DNA of 64,000 nucleotides from Pantoea sp. A4 (GCF_000295955.2 NZ_ALXE01000020.1:98891-162890), one strand, 5' to 3'. Counted from the stretch's first letter, positions 34,939 to 45,163 are shown. Notes: generated from the letters alone by a model not told the origin. Numbers and translations are program-made.

Positions 34939-35955
34939 TCAAATTTTAATATGTGACTGCCTGACGTGTAACTCACCGTTCTTCCATTGCTGGTCAGCGC
35001 CCGGTTTATTATCAAGCAACCGGCTGAGTGCTTCGCTAATTTGTAAGTCGGCGCGCTGATTCCAACTGGTCAGATTCCAGGTTGAGGTACGTGCTTCATC
35101 AATATCATCAAAGCCAACAACACCCATGTGTAACTGTGGGTCAAAATCACGCATTGCTTGCATGGCACCAAACGCCAGTACATCGTTTTCACAAAACAGC
35201 GCATCGATGCGTTGAGACGCCGGAGTGGTGCGCAGATACTGCAACATCTCTTCATAGCCACGATCGCGGTCGTAGCTTCCGGCGACTAAAACGGTATCAA
35301 GTTGCTGACCACCTTCTTCTAATCCTGTCGCGTAGCCTTCCATGCGCATCAGATGGCTTGATGAGGTATCCGGTCCTTTCATGTAGCCATAGCGCTGATA
35401 TTTTTGCTCCATCAACAGCTGGCTTAAACGCTTACCTGCGGCAAATCCATCAATATTTACGACTTCAACATCTGCGGCGTTGGTGTTTCGGAACACATGG
35501 ACTGCCCTGATGTGATGAAGCGATTTGGTAATGGTCAAAAACTCTTCACTCACGATGGTGGCAAAATAAATCAGCCCATCTACCTGCAACTGACTGGCCA
35601 TCTGTAATACCGAATCATAGTTCTCAGCGGATTCAATGTTCAGCAACATTGACATGTACCCACGCTGGTTTAGCTGCTGTGTAGCCTCTTTTAACATTCT
35701 CAGGGTATGCGGATTACTAAATTCATCGGCCACGATCCCCACGATGTTGGTTTTGCTCTGTTTCAGGCCTCGTGCCAGCAGGTTGGGTCTGAAGCCCAGT
35801 TCATTTGCGGCGGCCATCACTTTTTCTCGTGCTTCGGGCGAAATGGAGGCGCCGGGTTTAAATGCACGCAACACGGTCCATTTGGAGACTTCAGCAATAC
35901 GTGCAACATCATCAGCTGTGGCTTTTTGTGGTTTTTTTTCGTCGTTATTCGTCAT
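34939..35955 (-). CDS. LacI-family repressor with twin upstream operators
   Basis: 338 residues from the ATG at 35955; an upstream ATG at 36009 would add 18 atypical residues. The N-terminal helix-turn-helix is ATADDVARIAEVSKWTVLRA, followed by a hinge and a periplasmic-binding-like effector domain (NIVGIVADEFSNPHTLRML, then IDALFCENDVLAFGAMQAM). The usual TVSR of the recognition helix is TVLR. It lies between the dehydrogenase operon and an MFS sugar porter, all on one strand, and has two identical palindromes upstream. Control of sugar-acid use is likely. Confidence 0.9.
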   Translation of the reverse strand: MTNNDEKKPQKATADDVARIAEVSKWTVLRAFKPGASISPEAREKVMAAANELGFRPNLLARGLKQSKTNIVGIVADEFSNPHTLRMLKEATQQLNQRGYMSMLLNIESAENYDSVLQMASQLQVDGLIYFATIVSEEFLTITKSLHHIRAVHVFRNTNAADVEVVNIDGFAAGKRLSQLLMEQKYQRYGYMKGPDTSSSHLMRMEGYATGLEEGGQQLDTVLVAGSYDRDRGYEEMLQYLRTTPASQRIDALFCENDVLAFGAMQAMRDFDPQLHMGVVGFDDIDEARTSTWNLTSWNQRADLQISEALSRLLDNKPGADQQWKNGELHVRQSHIKI

Positions 35956-36101
35956 GAGCACATTACGCTGTGTAGGGAGACATCGAACCCCACAGCATAA
36001 AGCAGTCACTGCATATCCCCAAATCTGAAACCGTCGGTGTGGTCACAAATCATTCCCACAGCAACTGTGCTGATACCAGATGTTGCGATTATGTTTAGTG
36101 A

Positions 36102-36115
36102 TGCCAACGTTGGCA
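36102..36115. promoter_or_regulatory. LacI-type operator, copy 1
   Basis: Perfect palindrome TGCCAACGTTGGCA with the central CG of LacI-family sites, 146 bases upstream of the repressor start at 35955. Confidence 0.85.
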
Positions 36116-36123
36116 ATCACTTT

Positions 36124-36137
36124 TGCCAACGTTGGCA
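36124..36137. promoter_or_regulatory. LacI-type operator, copy 2
   Basis: Second identical TGCCAACGTTGGCA, centre 22 bases from the first (two helical turns), which suits cooperative binding of the neighbouring repressor. Confidence 0.85.
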
Positions 36138-36295
36138 AAGATGTAGTGCGGAAGTATTAAGCGGTGGCGGGATATTTTTTGATTTAAATCAATAAATTGG
36201 TAATCCCTTCAGTTGATGTGTGCTAATTGTTACCAAATGTGATTCTCCGGTTAACAGAGAAGAAAAAGTCAATCGTGGTGGTGTTTTGGCGATAA

Positions 36296-36325
36296 ATCAG
36301 CCCGGACAGTGCTGCCCGGGCTGAT
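36296..36325 (-). terminator. Terminator of the MFS sugar porter gene
   Basis: Perfect ten-base arms ATCAGCCCGG and CCGGGCTGAT with a ten-base loop, 17 bases after the minus-strand stop; followed on that strand by TTATCGCC. Confidence 0.65.
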
Positions 36326-36342
36326 AGCGACGTTAAATTCAA

Positions 36343-37800
36343 TCAGTGGCGCGGAATATCGTAGGATGAGGTGTTCTGTGTCACCGTCGTCTCGGGTAAC
36401 TCAGCTTCTACATTGAATTTTTCCAGCACCAGACCATGAATCTTCTCGAGTGAAACACCTGCGGTCTCCGGCAAATAGCGGAAGGTGAAGACGTACATGC
36501 CCAGTGAGAAGATGGCGAACAACAGCAGCGGGAAACCACCGTGGAACACTTCCAGCAGGAAGGCATTGCTGTTAAGCAACGGGAAGGTGGTGCTGATGAT
36601 AAAGTTCGCCATCGACATGGCACAGATTGAAATACCCACACAAATTGAGCGAATTTCGGTTGGGAACAGTTCGCCCAATACGGTCCAGACCAGTTGCCCC
36701 CAGCTGATGCCGAAGAACACCATGTAGGCGAACAGACCGACTACCGCTAAAACGCCAGGCAGGTGATAGTAGAACGCAAAGAACGAGTAGGTTAAAAACA
36801 GGCTAGAGGTTAATGCGCCAATCAGCAGCAGCTTGCGGCGACCAATCTTATCCACAATAGACATGCCGATCAGCACGCCAGCGAACTGACAAACCGACAA
36901 CCAGAAGGTCTGAATCAGGGCTGAATCTACGCTGCCGGTGACATTTTTCAGCAGTGAAGGGCCAAAGTACTGAATCACGTTAATACCGCTGATTTGGTTA
37001 CCAACAGCCAGCCCAATGCCAAGTACCAACAAAGGGACTGTGGTTTTATTCAGGCTGAAGCTTTTCTTTGGTCCTGAATTACTGGTTTGGAATGACCCTT
37101 TGATTTCGTTAAATACCACCTCGGCGTGGGTGCTATTAGAAATTTTCGCCAGGGTTTTCATCGCCTCTTTATAGCGGCCTTTTAAGACATCCCATCTTGG
37201 CGATTCGGGAATAAACGCAATCAGCAACATGAACAGAGCGCAAGGGATCAGCGCGGTGGCCAGAATGTAACGCCAGCCCATGGCGACCATTGCTTCCGGG
37301 AGCAAAGATTTGGTAATAAAATAGTTGGTCAGTAAAACCACTGACTGCCCGCCCACACAGCATACAGAGTAGAGCGCTGTTGTTCTCCCACGGTACTTGG
37401 ACGGGGAAAGCTCAGCCAAATAGATCGGTGAAATCACCGATGCCAACCCAATCGCCAGCCCGCCAATGATGCGGAAGATAACAAAGGTGGTGAAGTTGTG
37501 CGCCAGCGCGGTGCCAAGCACGGAGATGGTAAATAGCAGTGCTGTAATGGCGAGGGAGCGTTTACGGCCGAATTTATCGCTAAGGCGAGGTGCAATAAAA
37601 CACCCGACCAGACTGCCGAGTAAAATATTGGCGACGGCCCATCCTGTTTCAGCGGGGGATAAAAGGAAATACTCACTCAGGGGCTCAATGGCACCAGAAA
37701 TGATCGATGAGTCGTAACCCATTAATAATCCGCCAAATGCTGCGACGGTACAGCATAACATTACATACTTCAGGTTATACCGGTTTTGCCTGTTTTCCAT
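36343..37800 (-). CDS. MFS sugar porter (SP family)
   Basis: 485 residues, about 12 membrane spans. Sugar-porter signatures are GGLLMGYDSSIISGAIEPL at the N-terminus, RLSDKFGRKRSL, IYLAELSPSKYRGR, FIPESPRWDVLKGR, QISGINVIQYFGPSLL and YLPETAGVSLEKIH. It is a proton-coupled uptake system of the XylE/AraE/GalP type. It lies upstream of the LacI regulator with its own terminator. The sugar is unknown; a substrate or product linked to the dehydrogenase operon is plausible. Confidence 0.93.
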   Translation of the reverse strand: MENRQNRYNLKYVMLCCTVAAFGGLLMGYDSSIISGAIEPLSEYFLLSPAETGWAVANILLGSLVGCFIAPRLSDKFGRKRSLAITALLFTISVLGTALAHNFTTFVIFRIIGGLAIGLASVISPIYLAELSPSKYRGRTTALYSVCCVGGQSVVLLTNYFITKSLLPEAMVAMGWRYILATALIPCALFMLLIAFIPESPRWDVLKGRYKEAMKTLAKISNSTHAEVVFNEIKGSFQTSNSGPKKSFSLNKTTVPLLVLGIGLAVGNQISGINVIQYFGPSLLKNVTGSVDSALIQTFWLSVCQFAGVLIGMSIVDKIGRRKLLLIGALTSSLFLTYSFFAFYYHLPGVLAVVGLFAYMVFFGISWGQLVWTVLGELFPTEIRSICVGISICAMSMANFIISTTFPLLNSNAFLLEVFHGGFPLLLFAIFSLGMYVFTFRYLPETAGVSLEKIHGLVLEKFNVEAELPETTVTQNTSSYDIPRH

Positions 37801-38602
37801 AGAATATCCTTACCTCTAATACACAGACATTACCTGTCCAGTAAGAGGAGTGGTGTAGGGACAGCGGTTAGGGGTATTCGCAGTTGAACGCTTAAATGGA
37901 ATATACTTTCTAAAATTAAATATTTGGATTTTATGATTCAAAAGTGTGACGTAAGTTGCGTATTTTTTCGAACCTGCAAAATGAATGATCATGTAATATT
38001 CTGATTATTAAGAATAATTTACATCACCCTAATGCGAGCCTGATAATTCAGATTACACGCATCTTTTTTTTGGAATATAAATTTCATTTTAGTGTGAGGA
38101 CGTAGCGGATTAACCCGCAACCCGGTTTGCCTCCTGGTGGGCGTTCATCGGGCAAGGCATCTCATGTTCTTCTTTTGTTCTTCTTTATGAGAGGCGTGAC
38201 GACAGAAGTGGATTCCGTGTCCAAAGGCGGTGGGTTGTTGTTTAAATGTTAAGTAATGGTTGTGATTGAAAGTAAATAACTTAAGTTATCCTTAAATTTT
38301 TTTCTGCTCTACCCTGGAGAATTAGCAGGCAATTAGTCTCTTCCTGCAATAGTAACGCATGGTATCACCAGCCTGTTTAAGGCTTAATAAAAATAGGGGT
38401 AATGCATAGTACACAGATAGATATAGGTTTTTCTTATCAAATCCTGTGGGATTATTTACGTATGTATATAAAACTTTAGCTTTTATTGCATTTATCGTCA
38501 CGATTAAAATGATTAATAAAAAATGTCCTTTTTTCTTAACGAAATCTTCTTATAGCTGATGTAACTTTAAATCTGTTTATCTATTTTTGATTGAGGTGTC
38601 TC
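37801..38602. other. Long intergenic region without a recognised gene
   Basis: About 800 AT-rich bases. A GC-richer island at 38096-38235 could encode on the minus strand a 12-residue peptide starting MNAHQEANRVAG, but nothing supports its translation. No repeat, operator or RNA fold was recognised. The AT-rich part near 38400-38600 probably holds the yoaK-family promoter. Confidence 0.5.
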
Positions 38603-39340
38603 ATGCTGATTAAACTAAAGCGTACCCGCACCCATAGCGAGGACAGGAATCTTGCTATCTGGCTGGCTACTGCGGCGGGGATGCTAAATGCTATTGCATT
38701 GGGGGCGTTTGGGTTCTTCCCTTCACACATGACCGGGAATACGTCACAACTTTCCAACGAGCTCTCTAACGTTGACCTTCGCAACATGCTCTTTCTCGGC
38801 ACCACGCTGTTGGCCTTTGTCGGTGGGGCGATTACGGCGCGGATCGCGGTCATTAGCGGCCTGGCTAATGGGAACCGTATCATTTTTTGCCAGGTATTGT
38901 TGATTGAGGGGTTTGCTCTGGTGGCACTCTCCCTGTTTGAACTGTTTTATTATTCCCCCGGTAATAACAGGGAGATCATTGTTCTGTTGGGCTTTTTAAT
39001 GGGGTTACATAATTCAACCTCTACCCAGCTTTCGAGTGGACGGGTACGCTCAACCCACATTACCGGCACCCTAACTGATGCCGGGATTGCGTTAGCCTCG
39101 CTGTTTGCGGCAATGATCAGACGCGATCACTCTAAGGAAGTGGTAGCCCAGAGAAAACAGTTCCTTACTCACATCATCACCATTCTCTCGTTCCTGCTAG
39201 GCGGTGTGGCGGGGTTGATGTTGTTTAACCGCTTTGGTTTCATGGCGATGTGCGCCATTGGAGCGTTGATTATCTGCCTGTCGCTGGCCTCGATGATCAC
39301 CACTGTGGTGCGGGTTAACCGGATCGCCAGTCCTCTATAA
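38603..39340 (+). CDS. YoaK/DUF1275-family membrane protein
   Basis: 245 residues from the ATG at 38603; a TTG at 38591 is less likely. About six membrane spans. The family features are LATAAGMLNAIALGAFGFFP, SHMTGNTSQLSNEL, LLGFLMGLHNSTSTQLS and VRSTHITGTLTDAGIALA. The function of the family is unknown; transport is suspected. The gene is alone, convergent with the sit operon across a shared hairpin. Confidence 0.88.
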   Translation: MLIKLKRTRTHSEDRNLAIWLATAAGMLNAIALGAFGFFPSHMTGNTSQLSNELSNVDLRNMLFLGTTLLAFVGGAITARIAVISGLANGNRIIFCQVLLIEGFALVALSLFELFYYSPGNNREIIVLLGFLMGLHNSTSTQLSSGRVRSTHITGTLTDAGIALASLFAAMIRRDHSKEVVAQRKQFLTHIITILSFLLGGVAGLMLFNRFGFMAMCAIGALIICLSLASMITTVVRVNRIASPL

Positions 39341-39343
39341 ATA

Positions 39344-39367
39344 AACAGCCCAGGCAACTGGGCTGTT
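39344..39367 (-). terminator. Terminator of the sit operon
   Basis: Perfect ten-base arms AACAGCCCAG and CTGGGCTGTT with a GCAA loop; on the minus strand it runs into TTATTTATAG. Lies between convergent genes, seven bases after the sitD stop. Confidence 0.8.
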
Positions 39368-39373
39368 CGTCTG

Positions 39374-40207
39374 TCAATTCATCACCTTTTGAACCTTCTT
39401 CTCTTTCAGCGTGGCATAACAGAAAACCAGCGTGAACAGCACGGCATACAACACCACAATGGTGGGGCCGGGCGCGCTATCGATGAAAAAGGAGAGATAA
39501 ACACCGGCAAAACCGGTAACACTCGCAATCAACATGGCTACAAGCATCACCTGCCAAAAACGCCGCGCCAACAGCAGGGCGATGGCCCCAGGTGCAATGA
39601 GCATTGAAACTGACAAAATCACACCTACCGCTTTCAAGGCGGCGACAATGGTCAACGCAATCAGGCACAACAATCCATAATGCATCAGTTTGCCATTGAT
39701 GCCACAAGCGATAGCGTGTTGCGGATCAAAAGCATACAACAGTAAATCGCGCCATTTCGCCCCAATCACCGTGCAAACCAGCAGTGCAATCAACAGGGTC
39801 TGCACAATATCAGCCAGGGAGATTCCCAGCATGTCGCCAAACAGGATGTGGTCGAGATGAACTTCCGGCTGTAATTTCAGGTACAGCACTAAACCCGCGC
39901 CAAACATGCCTGAAAAGACAATCCCCATCACCGTATCGGGCTTAATCCGGCTATTCTCACTGATATAGCCCGTGGCGACAGCGCAGAACATCCCGGCAAC
40001 AAACGCCCCAATCGCGTAGGGCAGCCCCAACAGCCAGGACAACACAATCCCAGGGAATACCGCGTGACTCATCGCGTCGCCCAACAGTGACCACCCTTTT
40101 AGCACCAAAAAAGCGGATAGCATGGCGCAAGGCAGGGATAATGCCAGCGTCACCACAAACGCCAAATTCATAAACTCGAACTGGAAGGGCGCGAGTAACT
40201 CATTCAT
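39374..40207 (-). CDS. sitD: SitD, Mn/Fe ABC importer permease
   Basis: 277 residues from the ATG at 40207; a longer frame to 40270 overlaps sitC and does not fit the family. ABC-3 family membrane permease with motifs GWSLLGDAMSHAVFPGIVLS and ALKAVGVILSVSMLIAPGAI. It pairs with SitC to form the inner-membrane channel for manganese and ferrous iron. Overlaps the end of sitC by eight bases. Confidence 0.92.
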   Translation of the reverse strand: MNELLAPFQFEFMNLAFVVTLALSLPCAMLSAFLVLKGWSLLGDAMSHAVFPGIVLSWLLGLPYAIGAFVAGMFCAVATGYISENSRIKPDTVMGIVFSGMFGAGLVLYLKLQPEVHLDHILFGDMLGISLADIVQTLLIALLVCTVIGAKWRDLLLYAFDPQHAIACGINGKLMHYGLLCLIALTIVAALKAVGVILSVSMLIAPGAIALLLARRFWQVMLVAMLIASVTGFAGVYLSFFIDSAPGPTIVVLYAVLFTLVFCYATLKEKKVQKVMN

Positions 40208-41060
40208 GGCGTACCTCCTGCACTGCATGTGCACGACGACGCGCAGCCAGAACACCGTGTTTCGGGGCAAATAAGAACGCAGATAAAAAGACCACTGTCT
40301 GAGCCACTACAATGATGCCGCCTGTTGCGCCGTCAAGATAATAGCTGCCCCATGCCCCTAAAAAGCTGGTAATACTGCCGATTGCCACCGCGATCAGTAA
40401 CAAACGCGGAAACCTGTCTGTGAGGAGATAAGCCGTGGCTCCTGGCGTGACGAGGAGACAGATCACCATAAAAGCCCCCACGGTCTGTAACGCCGCCACG
40501 GCCGCTGCTGCAAGTAGGGAAAAAAACAGAATTTTAAGCCGCGTCGTGTTCAGGCCAAGGGTTCTGGCGTGGCTTTCATCGAAAAAGGTCACCATCAGAT
40601 CGCGCCACTTCAACAGCAGCAGTACCAACGTCACCGCACCAATAATGCCAAGCTGCAAGATATCTGCGGGTGTCACCGCAAGAATATTACCCAGAACTAT
40701 GGTTTGAACATTAATCCCCGTGGGATTGAGTGAGACCAGAAACAGGCCAATACCAAAGAATGAAGAGAAAATCAGACCTATGATCGCATCCTCTTTCAAG
40801 CGCGTACGTTGGTTGAGAAACAACATGCTGGCCGCCGCCAGACCACCTGAGAGAAAAGCACCGAGTGAGAAGGGCAACCCCAGCATCGCGGCACCCGCTA
40901 CACCCGGAACAATGGAGTGGGATAAAGCGTCCCCCATCAACGACCAGCCTTTCAGCATCAGGAAGCAGGAAAGAAAAGCGCAGAGGGTGCCTACCATGGC
41001 CGCGATCCACATGGCATTGAGCATGTATTGATAACCGAACGGCTCAAGAATCCAGGACAT
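40200..41060 (-). CDS. sitC: SitC, Mn/Fe ABC importer permease
   Basis: 286 residues from the ATG at 41060 (MSWILEPF, as in SitC/YfeC); a start at 41072 would add four residues. ABC-3 permease with [20 protein letters not shown] and [20 protein letters not shown]. It overlaps sitB upstream by 17 bases and sitD downstream by eight. Confidence 0.92.
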   Translation of the reverse strand: MSWILEPFGYQYMLNAMWIAAMVGTLCAFLSCFLMLKGWSLMGDALSHSIVPGVAGAAMLGLPFSLGAFLSGGLAAASMLFLNQRTRLKEDAIIGLIFSSFFGIGLFLVSLNPTGINVQTIVLGNILAVTPADILQLGIIGAVTLVLLLLKWRDLMVTFFDESHARTLGLNTTRLKILFFSLLAAAAVAALQTVGAFMVICLLVTPGATAYLLTDRFPRLLLIAVAIGSITSFLGAWGSYYLDGATGGIIVVAQTVVFLSAFLFAPKHGVLAARRRAHAVQEVRHE

Positions 41061-41835
41061 GATTGGCCTCACTGCGGTTAACCCGTTGCTGAGAGGTTAG
41101 GTGGACTGCGTTGCTTGTACCTTCAAAGGCTCTGGCAAGATTTGCCGCTGTGTAGGCCTCTTCAAGTGTGCCGCTGGCTAATACCGTATTTCTTACCAGC
41201 ACGCAGCGGTCGCAATAGTGCGGGATAGCATTCAGGTCATGGGTGGAAACCAACATGGTGCGTCCTTCCTCGCGCATTTCCTGCAAAAGCTGGCGGATGG
41301 CGGTCTCCGTCTGGATGTCAACGCCGGTAAAGGGCTCATCCAGCAAAATCACCTCGCCACTCTGTGCAATTGCCCGAGCCAGAAAAACCCGCTTTTTTTG
41401 CCCACCGGAGAGTTCACCAATTTGGCGGTGGCGGAAGTCACTCATACCCACGCGGGCTAATGCCTCATCCACACGTTTTTTATCTTCGGCTCGCGGTATC
41501 CGCAGCATCCCCATGTAGCCATAACGGCCCATCATCACCACATCTTCCACCAGAACCGGAAAACTCCAGTCCACCTCTTCCGCTTGAGGTACGTAAGAAA
41601 CTTTGTTCTGTTTGAGAGCCTGGCGTATCGGCTCACCGCTGAGATGTACCTCGCCGGTCGTCAGCGGCACAAATCCCATGATCGCCTTGAACAAGGTCGA
41701 CTTACCGGAACCATTGACCCCAATCAGTGCTGTAATGCTGCCTGCTGGCAGGGAAAAAGTTGCCTGTCGCAACGCAGTATGGCCGTTGCGATAGGTCACG
41801 CTGAGATTGTTCACGCTTAAAGGAAAGGTGCTCAT
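41044..41835 (-). CDS. sitB: SitB, Mn/Fe ABC importer ATPase
   Basis: 263 residues. Walker A is GVNGSGKST, the ABC signature LSGGQKKR, Walker [37 protein letters not shown] is the typical metal-importer ATPase stretch. Cytoplasmic energising subunit. Start overlaps the sitA stop by four bases. Confidence 0.94.
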   Translation of the reverse strand: MSTFPLSVNNLSVTYRNGHTALRQATFSLPAGSITALIGVNGSGKSTLFKAIMGFVPLTTGEVHLSGEPIRQALKQNKVSYVPQAEEVDWSFPVLVEDVVMMGRYGYMGMLRIPRAEDKKRVDEALARVGMSDFRHRQIGELSGGQKKRVFLARAIAQSGEVILLDEPFTGVDIQTETAIRQLLQEMREEGRTMLVSTHDLNAIPHYCDRCVLVRNTVLASGTLEEAYTAANLARAFEGTSNAVHLTSQQRVNRSEANHVLDS

Positions 41836-42740
41836 GGCTTAACCCCCGCTTCAATACCCCGAATCACGGTTTCTGTGGTGACGCGTAGCAAATCAAGATA
41901 GGTCGGAACTGGGCCGTCTGGCGCGCTCAAGGAATCCACATACAAGACGCCACCATAATGAATACCCGCTTCACGGGCCACCTGCTGGGCAGGTTTGGCT
42001 GAGATGGTGCTCTCACTAAAGATGGTCGGGATATGGTTGGCTTTTACCGCATCAATCACTTTGCGCACCTGTTGTGGTGTGCCTTGCTGATCGGCATTAA
42101 TTGGCCAAAGGTATAATTCGTGCAGGGAGAAATCCCGGGCCAGATAGGAAAAAGCCCCTTCACTGGTGACCAGCCAGCGTTGCTGTGGGGGTAACTTATC
42201 CATTGCGGCGCGAATCGGTGCCAGGGCTTCTTGAATCTGTGCTTTATACCGCTCCGCGTTTGCCTGGTAGATGGCGGCATTTTTCGCATCATACTTTTGC
42301 AGTGCATCACGAATGTTATCGATGTAGATCAACGCATTTGCAGGGGACATCCAGGCGTGCGGATTCGGCTTCCCGTTGTAGGGACCGGCATTAATGCCCA
42401 TGGGTTCAATGCCATGCGTCACCACTACTTCCGGGACGCCTTTGAGACGTTGATAAAAACGGCTAAACCACAGTTCGAGATTAAAACCGTTCACCAGAAT
42501 CAGATCTGCCCCCTGTGCCCGGCGAATATCCCCTGGCGTGGGTTGATATTCATGGATCTCCGCGCCAGGTTTGGTGATTGACGTCACCTCGGCGGCATCT
42601 CCGGCAACGTTTTTCGCCATATCTGCGATCACGGTGAAGGTGGTGACAACTTTGAATTTTTCAGTTGTAGCAATAGCGGGCAAGGATGTAGACAGCAACA
42701 AACTCAACAAAAGGCTGAACATTACGCGGGTAGGGAACAT
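41832..42740 (-). CDS. sitA: SitA, periplasmic Mn/Fe-binding protein
   Basis: 302 residues from the ATG at 42740, with CGGAG seven bases upstream; a frame to 42773 would run into the operator. Signal peptide ends AIA-T. Metal ligands of the cluster A-I family are visible: His in GAEIHEYQP, His in NPHAWMSP, Glu in [11 protein letters not shown] and Asp in YVDSLS. First gene of sitABCD, under two MntR-like sites. Confidence 0.94.
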   Translation of the reverse strand: MFPTRVMFSLLLSLLLSTSLPAIATTEKFKVVTTFTVIADMAKNVAGDAAEVTSITKPGAEIHEYQPTPGDIRRAQGADLILVNGFNLELWFSRFYQRLKGVPEVVVTHGIEPMGINAGPYNGKPNPHAWMSPANALIYIDNIRDALQKYDAKNAAIYQANAERYKAQIQEALAPIRAAMDKLPPQQRWLVTSEGAFSYLARDFSLHELYLWPINADQQGTPQQVRKVIDAVKANHIPTIFSESTISAKPAQQVAREAGIHYGGVLYVDSLSAPDGPVPTYLDLLRVTTETVIRGIEAGVKP

Positions 42741-42754
42741 GGTGGACTCCGAGT

Positions 42755-42789
42755 TATAGCACTTGCTATACAATATAGCAGTTGCTAAT
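42755..42789. promoter_or_regulatory. Tandem MntR-like boxes upstream of sitA
   Basis: TATAGCA-CT-TGCTATA (42755-42770) is a perfect dyad with the ATAGC/GCTAT half-sites of MntR boxes. A second near-copy, TATAGCA-GT-TGCTAAT, follows at 42774-42789. They lie 15-49 bases before the sitA start. Confidence 0.82.
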
Positions 42790-43044
42790 TAAGAGTCTCT
42801 TTTTTACGCAGGTTTTGTCTGGATATTACAAAATTTTACATAGCTGGCGGAGAGGGTCGCGTTATACGTGGACACAGCATGAGGCCGTATCTGTGATGTG
42901 AACGGGTATTGATTAAGGCCAGAGAACTGTACGGGGATGGTTTTACACCTCACATTGAGACATGAGCGTTCAGTCTCCAGGCGTATGTGACGTGCTTTTC
43001 ACTCGCCAACCCCTCAGAAGCGAAAATTTCGCCTGTCACCCTAA

Positions 43045-43059
43045 TGAGAAGGATTATTA
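43045..43059 (+). promoter_or_regulatory. Fur box upstream of the Cir-like receptor
   Basis: TGAGAAGGATTATTA matches the 7-1-7 Fur consensus at 11 of 14 positions and sits inside a larger dyad AATGAGA...TCTCATT (43043-43067), 120-145 bases before the receptor start. Confidence 0.65.
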
Positions 43060-43089
43060 ATCTCATTCTTTTTTACATTTGGTCATAGA

Positions 43090-43121
43090 TGTGTAAGATT
43101 GCATTTCGAAATCCTTACACA
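43090..43121. promoter_or_regulatory. Inverted repeat in the receptor leader
   Basis: Arms TGTGTAAG and CTTACACA separated by 16 bases, with further pairing inside, 66 bases before the receptor start. It may be an operator or an RNA hairpin; no partner is recognised. Confidence 0.45.
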
Positions 43122-43186
43122 TTGCGGCGGGTGCTGTGTTGCATGGCATCCGTCGACAGATAATCCTTTGCTTAATGGAATAACGT

Positions 43187-45163
43187 ATGTTTCGCATCAA
43201 TCTTCTGACCGCCTCGCTACTAGTGACACTGTCACCTTCCCTGCAAGCGGAAGACCAGCAGCCACTGGTGGTTACCGCCACGGGATTCGCACAAAAAATT
43301 CAGGATGCTCCGGCATCGATTTCAGTGATTACTCAACAGCAGATTGCAGACAAAGCCTATCGTGACGTGACGGACGCGCTCAAAGATGTGCCGGGCGTAG
43401 TGGTAACCGGCGGTGCCAGCAGTAGCGATATCAGCATTCGTGGTATGGCGTCGAAATACACCTTATTCCTGATTAACGGTAAACGGGTGAACACCCGCAG
43501 TACGCGCCCCAATAGCGATAACGCAGGGATAGAACAAGGGTGGATGCCGCCACTGGAATCCATCGAACGGATCGAGGTGATCCGTGGCCCGATGTCGTCG
43601 CTGTATGGATCTGATGCCATGGGTGGCGTGATTAATATCATCACCAAAAAAATCTCGAATACTAAGCAGTGGGTAGGGTCGCTACACGCGGATGCCACGA
43701 TTCAGGAGCACCGTGACTCCGGTGACCTGTACCAGACCAATGCTTATGCCTCCGGGCCATTGATTGATAACCTTCTGGGGATGAAAGTCACTGGACTGTT
43801 TTCTCGTCGCGCAGAAGACAAAATCATCTCCGGGTACAACGAACAGCGCATGCGTAACGGTGCGGTGGCTTTCAACCTGACGCCCGATGATAAAAATGAT
43901 TTTGATCTGGAGTTCTCCCGCGAATTACAGGACAGAAAGAGCACCCCGGGTAAATCCTCAGAGAGTGAAATTTGTCGCAACGGCACTTGTTCGCCCAATA
44001 CGCTGACGGATACTCGATATGAGCACAATACTTACTCATTGACCCATAACGGCTATTACGAAGCGTTAAATACCACCAGCTATATAGAACATGAAATGAC
44101 CAACAACCCGGTACGCGATATGCGGGCCGAAAACACCACGCTGAACACGCAAAACCAGCTGTTCCTTGGCGATCATACTTTAACCCTTGGTGGTCAATAT
44201 CTGTATGAAAAGCTGGTGGATAATGGCAACCAGCTCGAAGCCGCGAAAGACCTGAATAAACTCACGCGCTGGAGCTGGGCACTGTTTGCGGAAGATCTTT
44301 GGCAGCTCACCCCAGATTTTGCCTTCACCACCGGACTGCGCATGGATCGTGACCAGAATTACGGCAGCAACTGGACACCTCGTGGCTATGGCGTTTGGCA
44401 TCTGGCCGAACACTGGACGTTAAAAGGCGGCGTGTCTGCTGGCTATCGCGCCCCGGATTTGCGCCAATCCAGTGCCAGTTGGGGACAGGTTACCGGCGGC
44501 GGACGTCAGAACGGCATTATTGTTGGCAATCCCGACCTGAAACCAGAAAAGAGCCTGAGCCAGGAAATTGCCCTGATATGGGATAACAATCAGGATCTGA
44601 ATGCCGGTATCACTCTGTTCAACACGGAGTATAAAAATAAGATCACGGAAGTGCGCCGTTGCAACAGCAGTGCCGATCCACTCTGTCAGATTGGCGGGCA
44701 GCGTTACGACTTTATCAGCGATCGAATGAACGTCGATAAAGCCAACACGCGTGGCGTTGAGTCTACCTTTGGCTGGAAAATTACGCCTGACCTCAACTGG
44801 ACCGCTAACCATACCTTTACCCAGTCCGAACAAAAAAGCGGCCCCTTCGCCGGTAAGCCATTGAATGAGATGCCTAAGCACATGTTCAATACCACGCTTG
44901 ACTGGCAGGCCACGCAAGATATGGGCGTGTGGACGCGACTCAATTTCCGCAGCCGCACCTCGGAGTATCTGAGCCGCACGTCAATGGCAGAGGGCGTGCC
45001 TTCATACAGTATGCTGGATGCGGGTATTCAATATAACGCCACCAAGGCGCTGATGCTCTCAGCGGGCGTGTATAACCTGCTGGACAAACGCATTGATTAC
45101 ACAAGCTACAGCACCGTATTAGACGGGCGCCGCTATACGGTTGGAATGACGTATAACTTCTGA
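43187..45163 (+). CDS. TonB-dependent receptor, Cir-like
   Basis: 658 residues. Signal peptide (MFRINLL to LQAE), TonB box PLVVTATG, plug with DALKDVPGVVVTGG, DISIRGMASKYTLFLINGKR and RIEVIRGPMSSLYGSDAMGG. The barrel closes with VGMTYNF. It resembles the receptor at 16155 throughout, so the two are paralogues. Catecholate siderophores or their degradation products (Cir ligands) are likely substrates. Monocistronic, Fur box upstream, hairpin 45211-45244 downstream. Confidence 0.92.
   Translation: MFRINLLTASLLVTLSPSLQAEDQQPLVVTATGFAQKIQDAPASISVITQQQIADKAYRDVTDALKDVPGVVVTGGASSSDISIRGMASKYTLFLINGKRVNTRSTRPNSDNAGIEQGWMPPLESIERIEVIRGPMSSLYGSDAMGGVINIITKKISNTKQWVGSLHADATIQEHRDSGDLYQTNAYASGPLIDNLLGMKVTGLFSRRAEDKIISGYNEQRMRNGAVAFNLTPDDKNDFDLEFSRELQDRKSTPGKSSESEICRNGTCSPNTLTDTRYEHNTYSLTHNGYYEALNTTSYIEHEMTNNPVRDMRAENTTLNTQNQLFLGDHTLTLGGQYLYEKLVDNGNQLEAAKDLNKLTRWSWALFAEDLWQLTPDFAFTTGLRMDRDQNYGSNWTPRGYGVWHLAEHWTLKGGVSAGYRAPDLRQSSASWGQVTGGGRQNGIIVGNPDLKPEKSLSQEIALIWDNNQDLNAGITLFNTEYKNKITEVRRCNSSADPLCQIGGQRYDFISDRMNVDKANTRGVESTFGWKITPDLNWTANHTFTQSEQKSGPFAGKPLNEMPKHMFNTTLDWQATQDMGVWTRLNFRSRTSEYLSRTSMAEGVPSYSMLDAGIQYNATKALMLSAGVYNLLDKRIDYTSYSTVLDGRRYTVGMTYNF

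Noticed and set aside
38096..38150. Short minus-strand peptide MNAHQEANRVAG
   Set aside because: Twelve codons with no ribosome site comparison or homologue available; noted only in the intergenic description.
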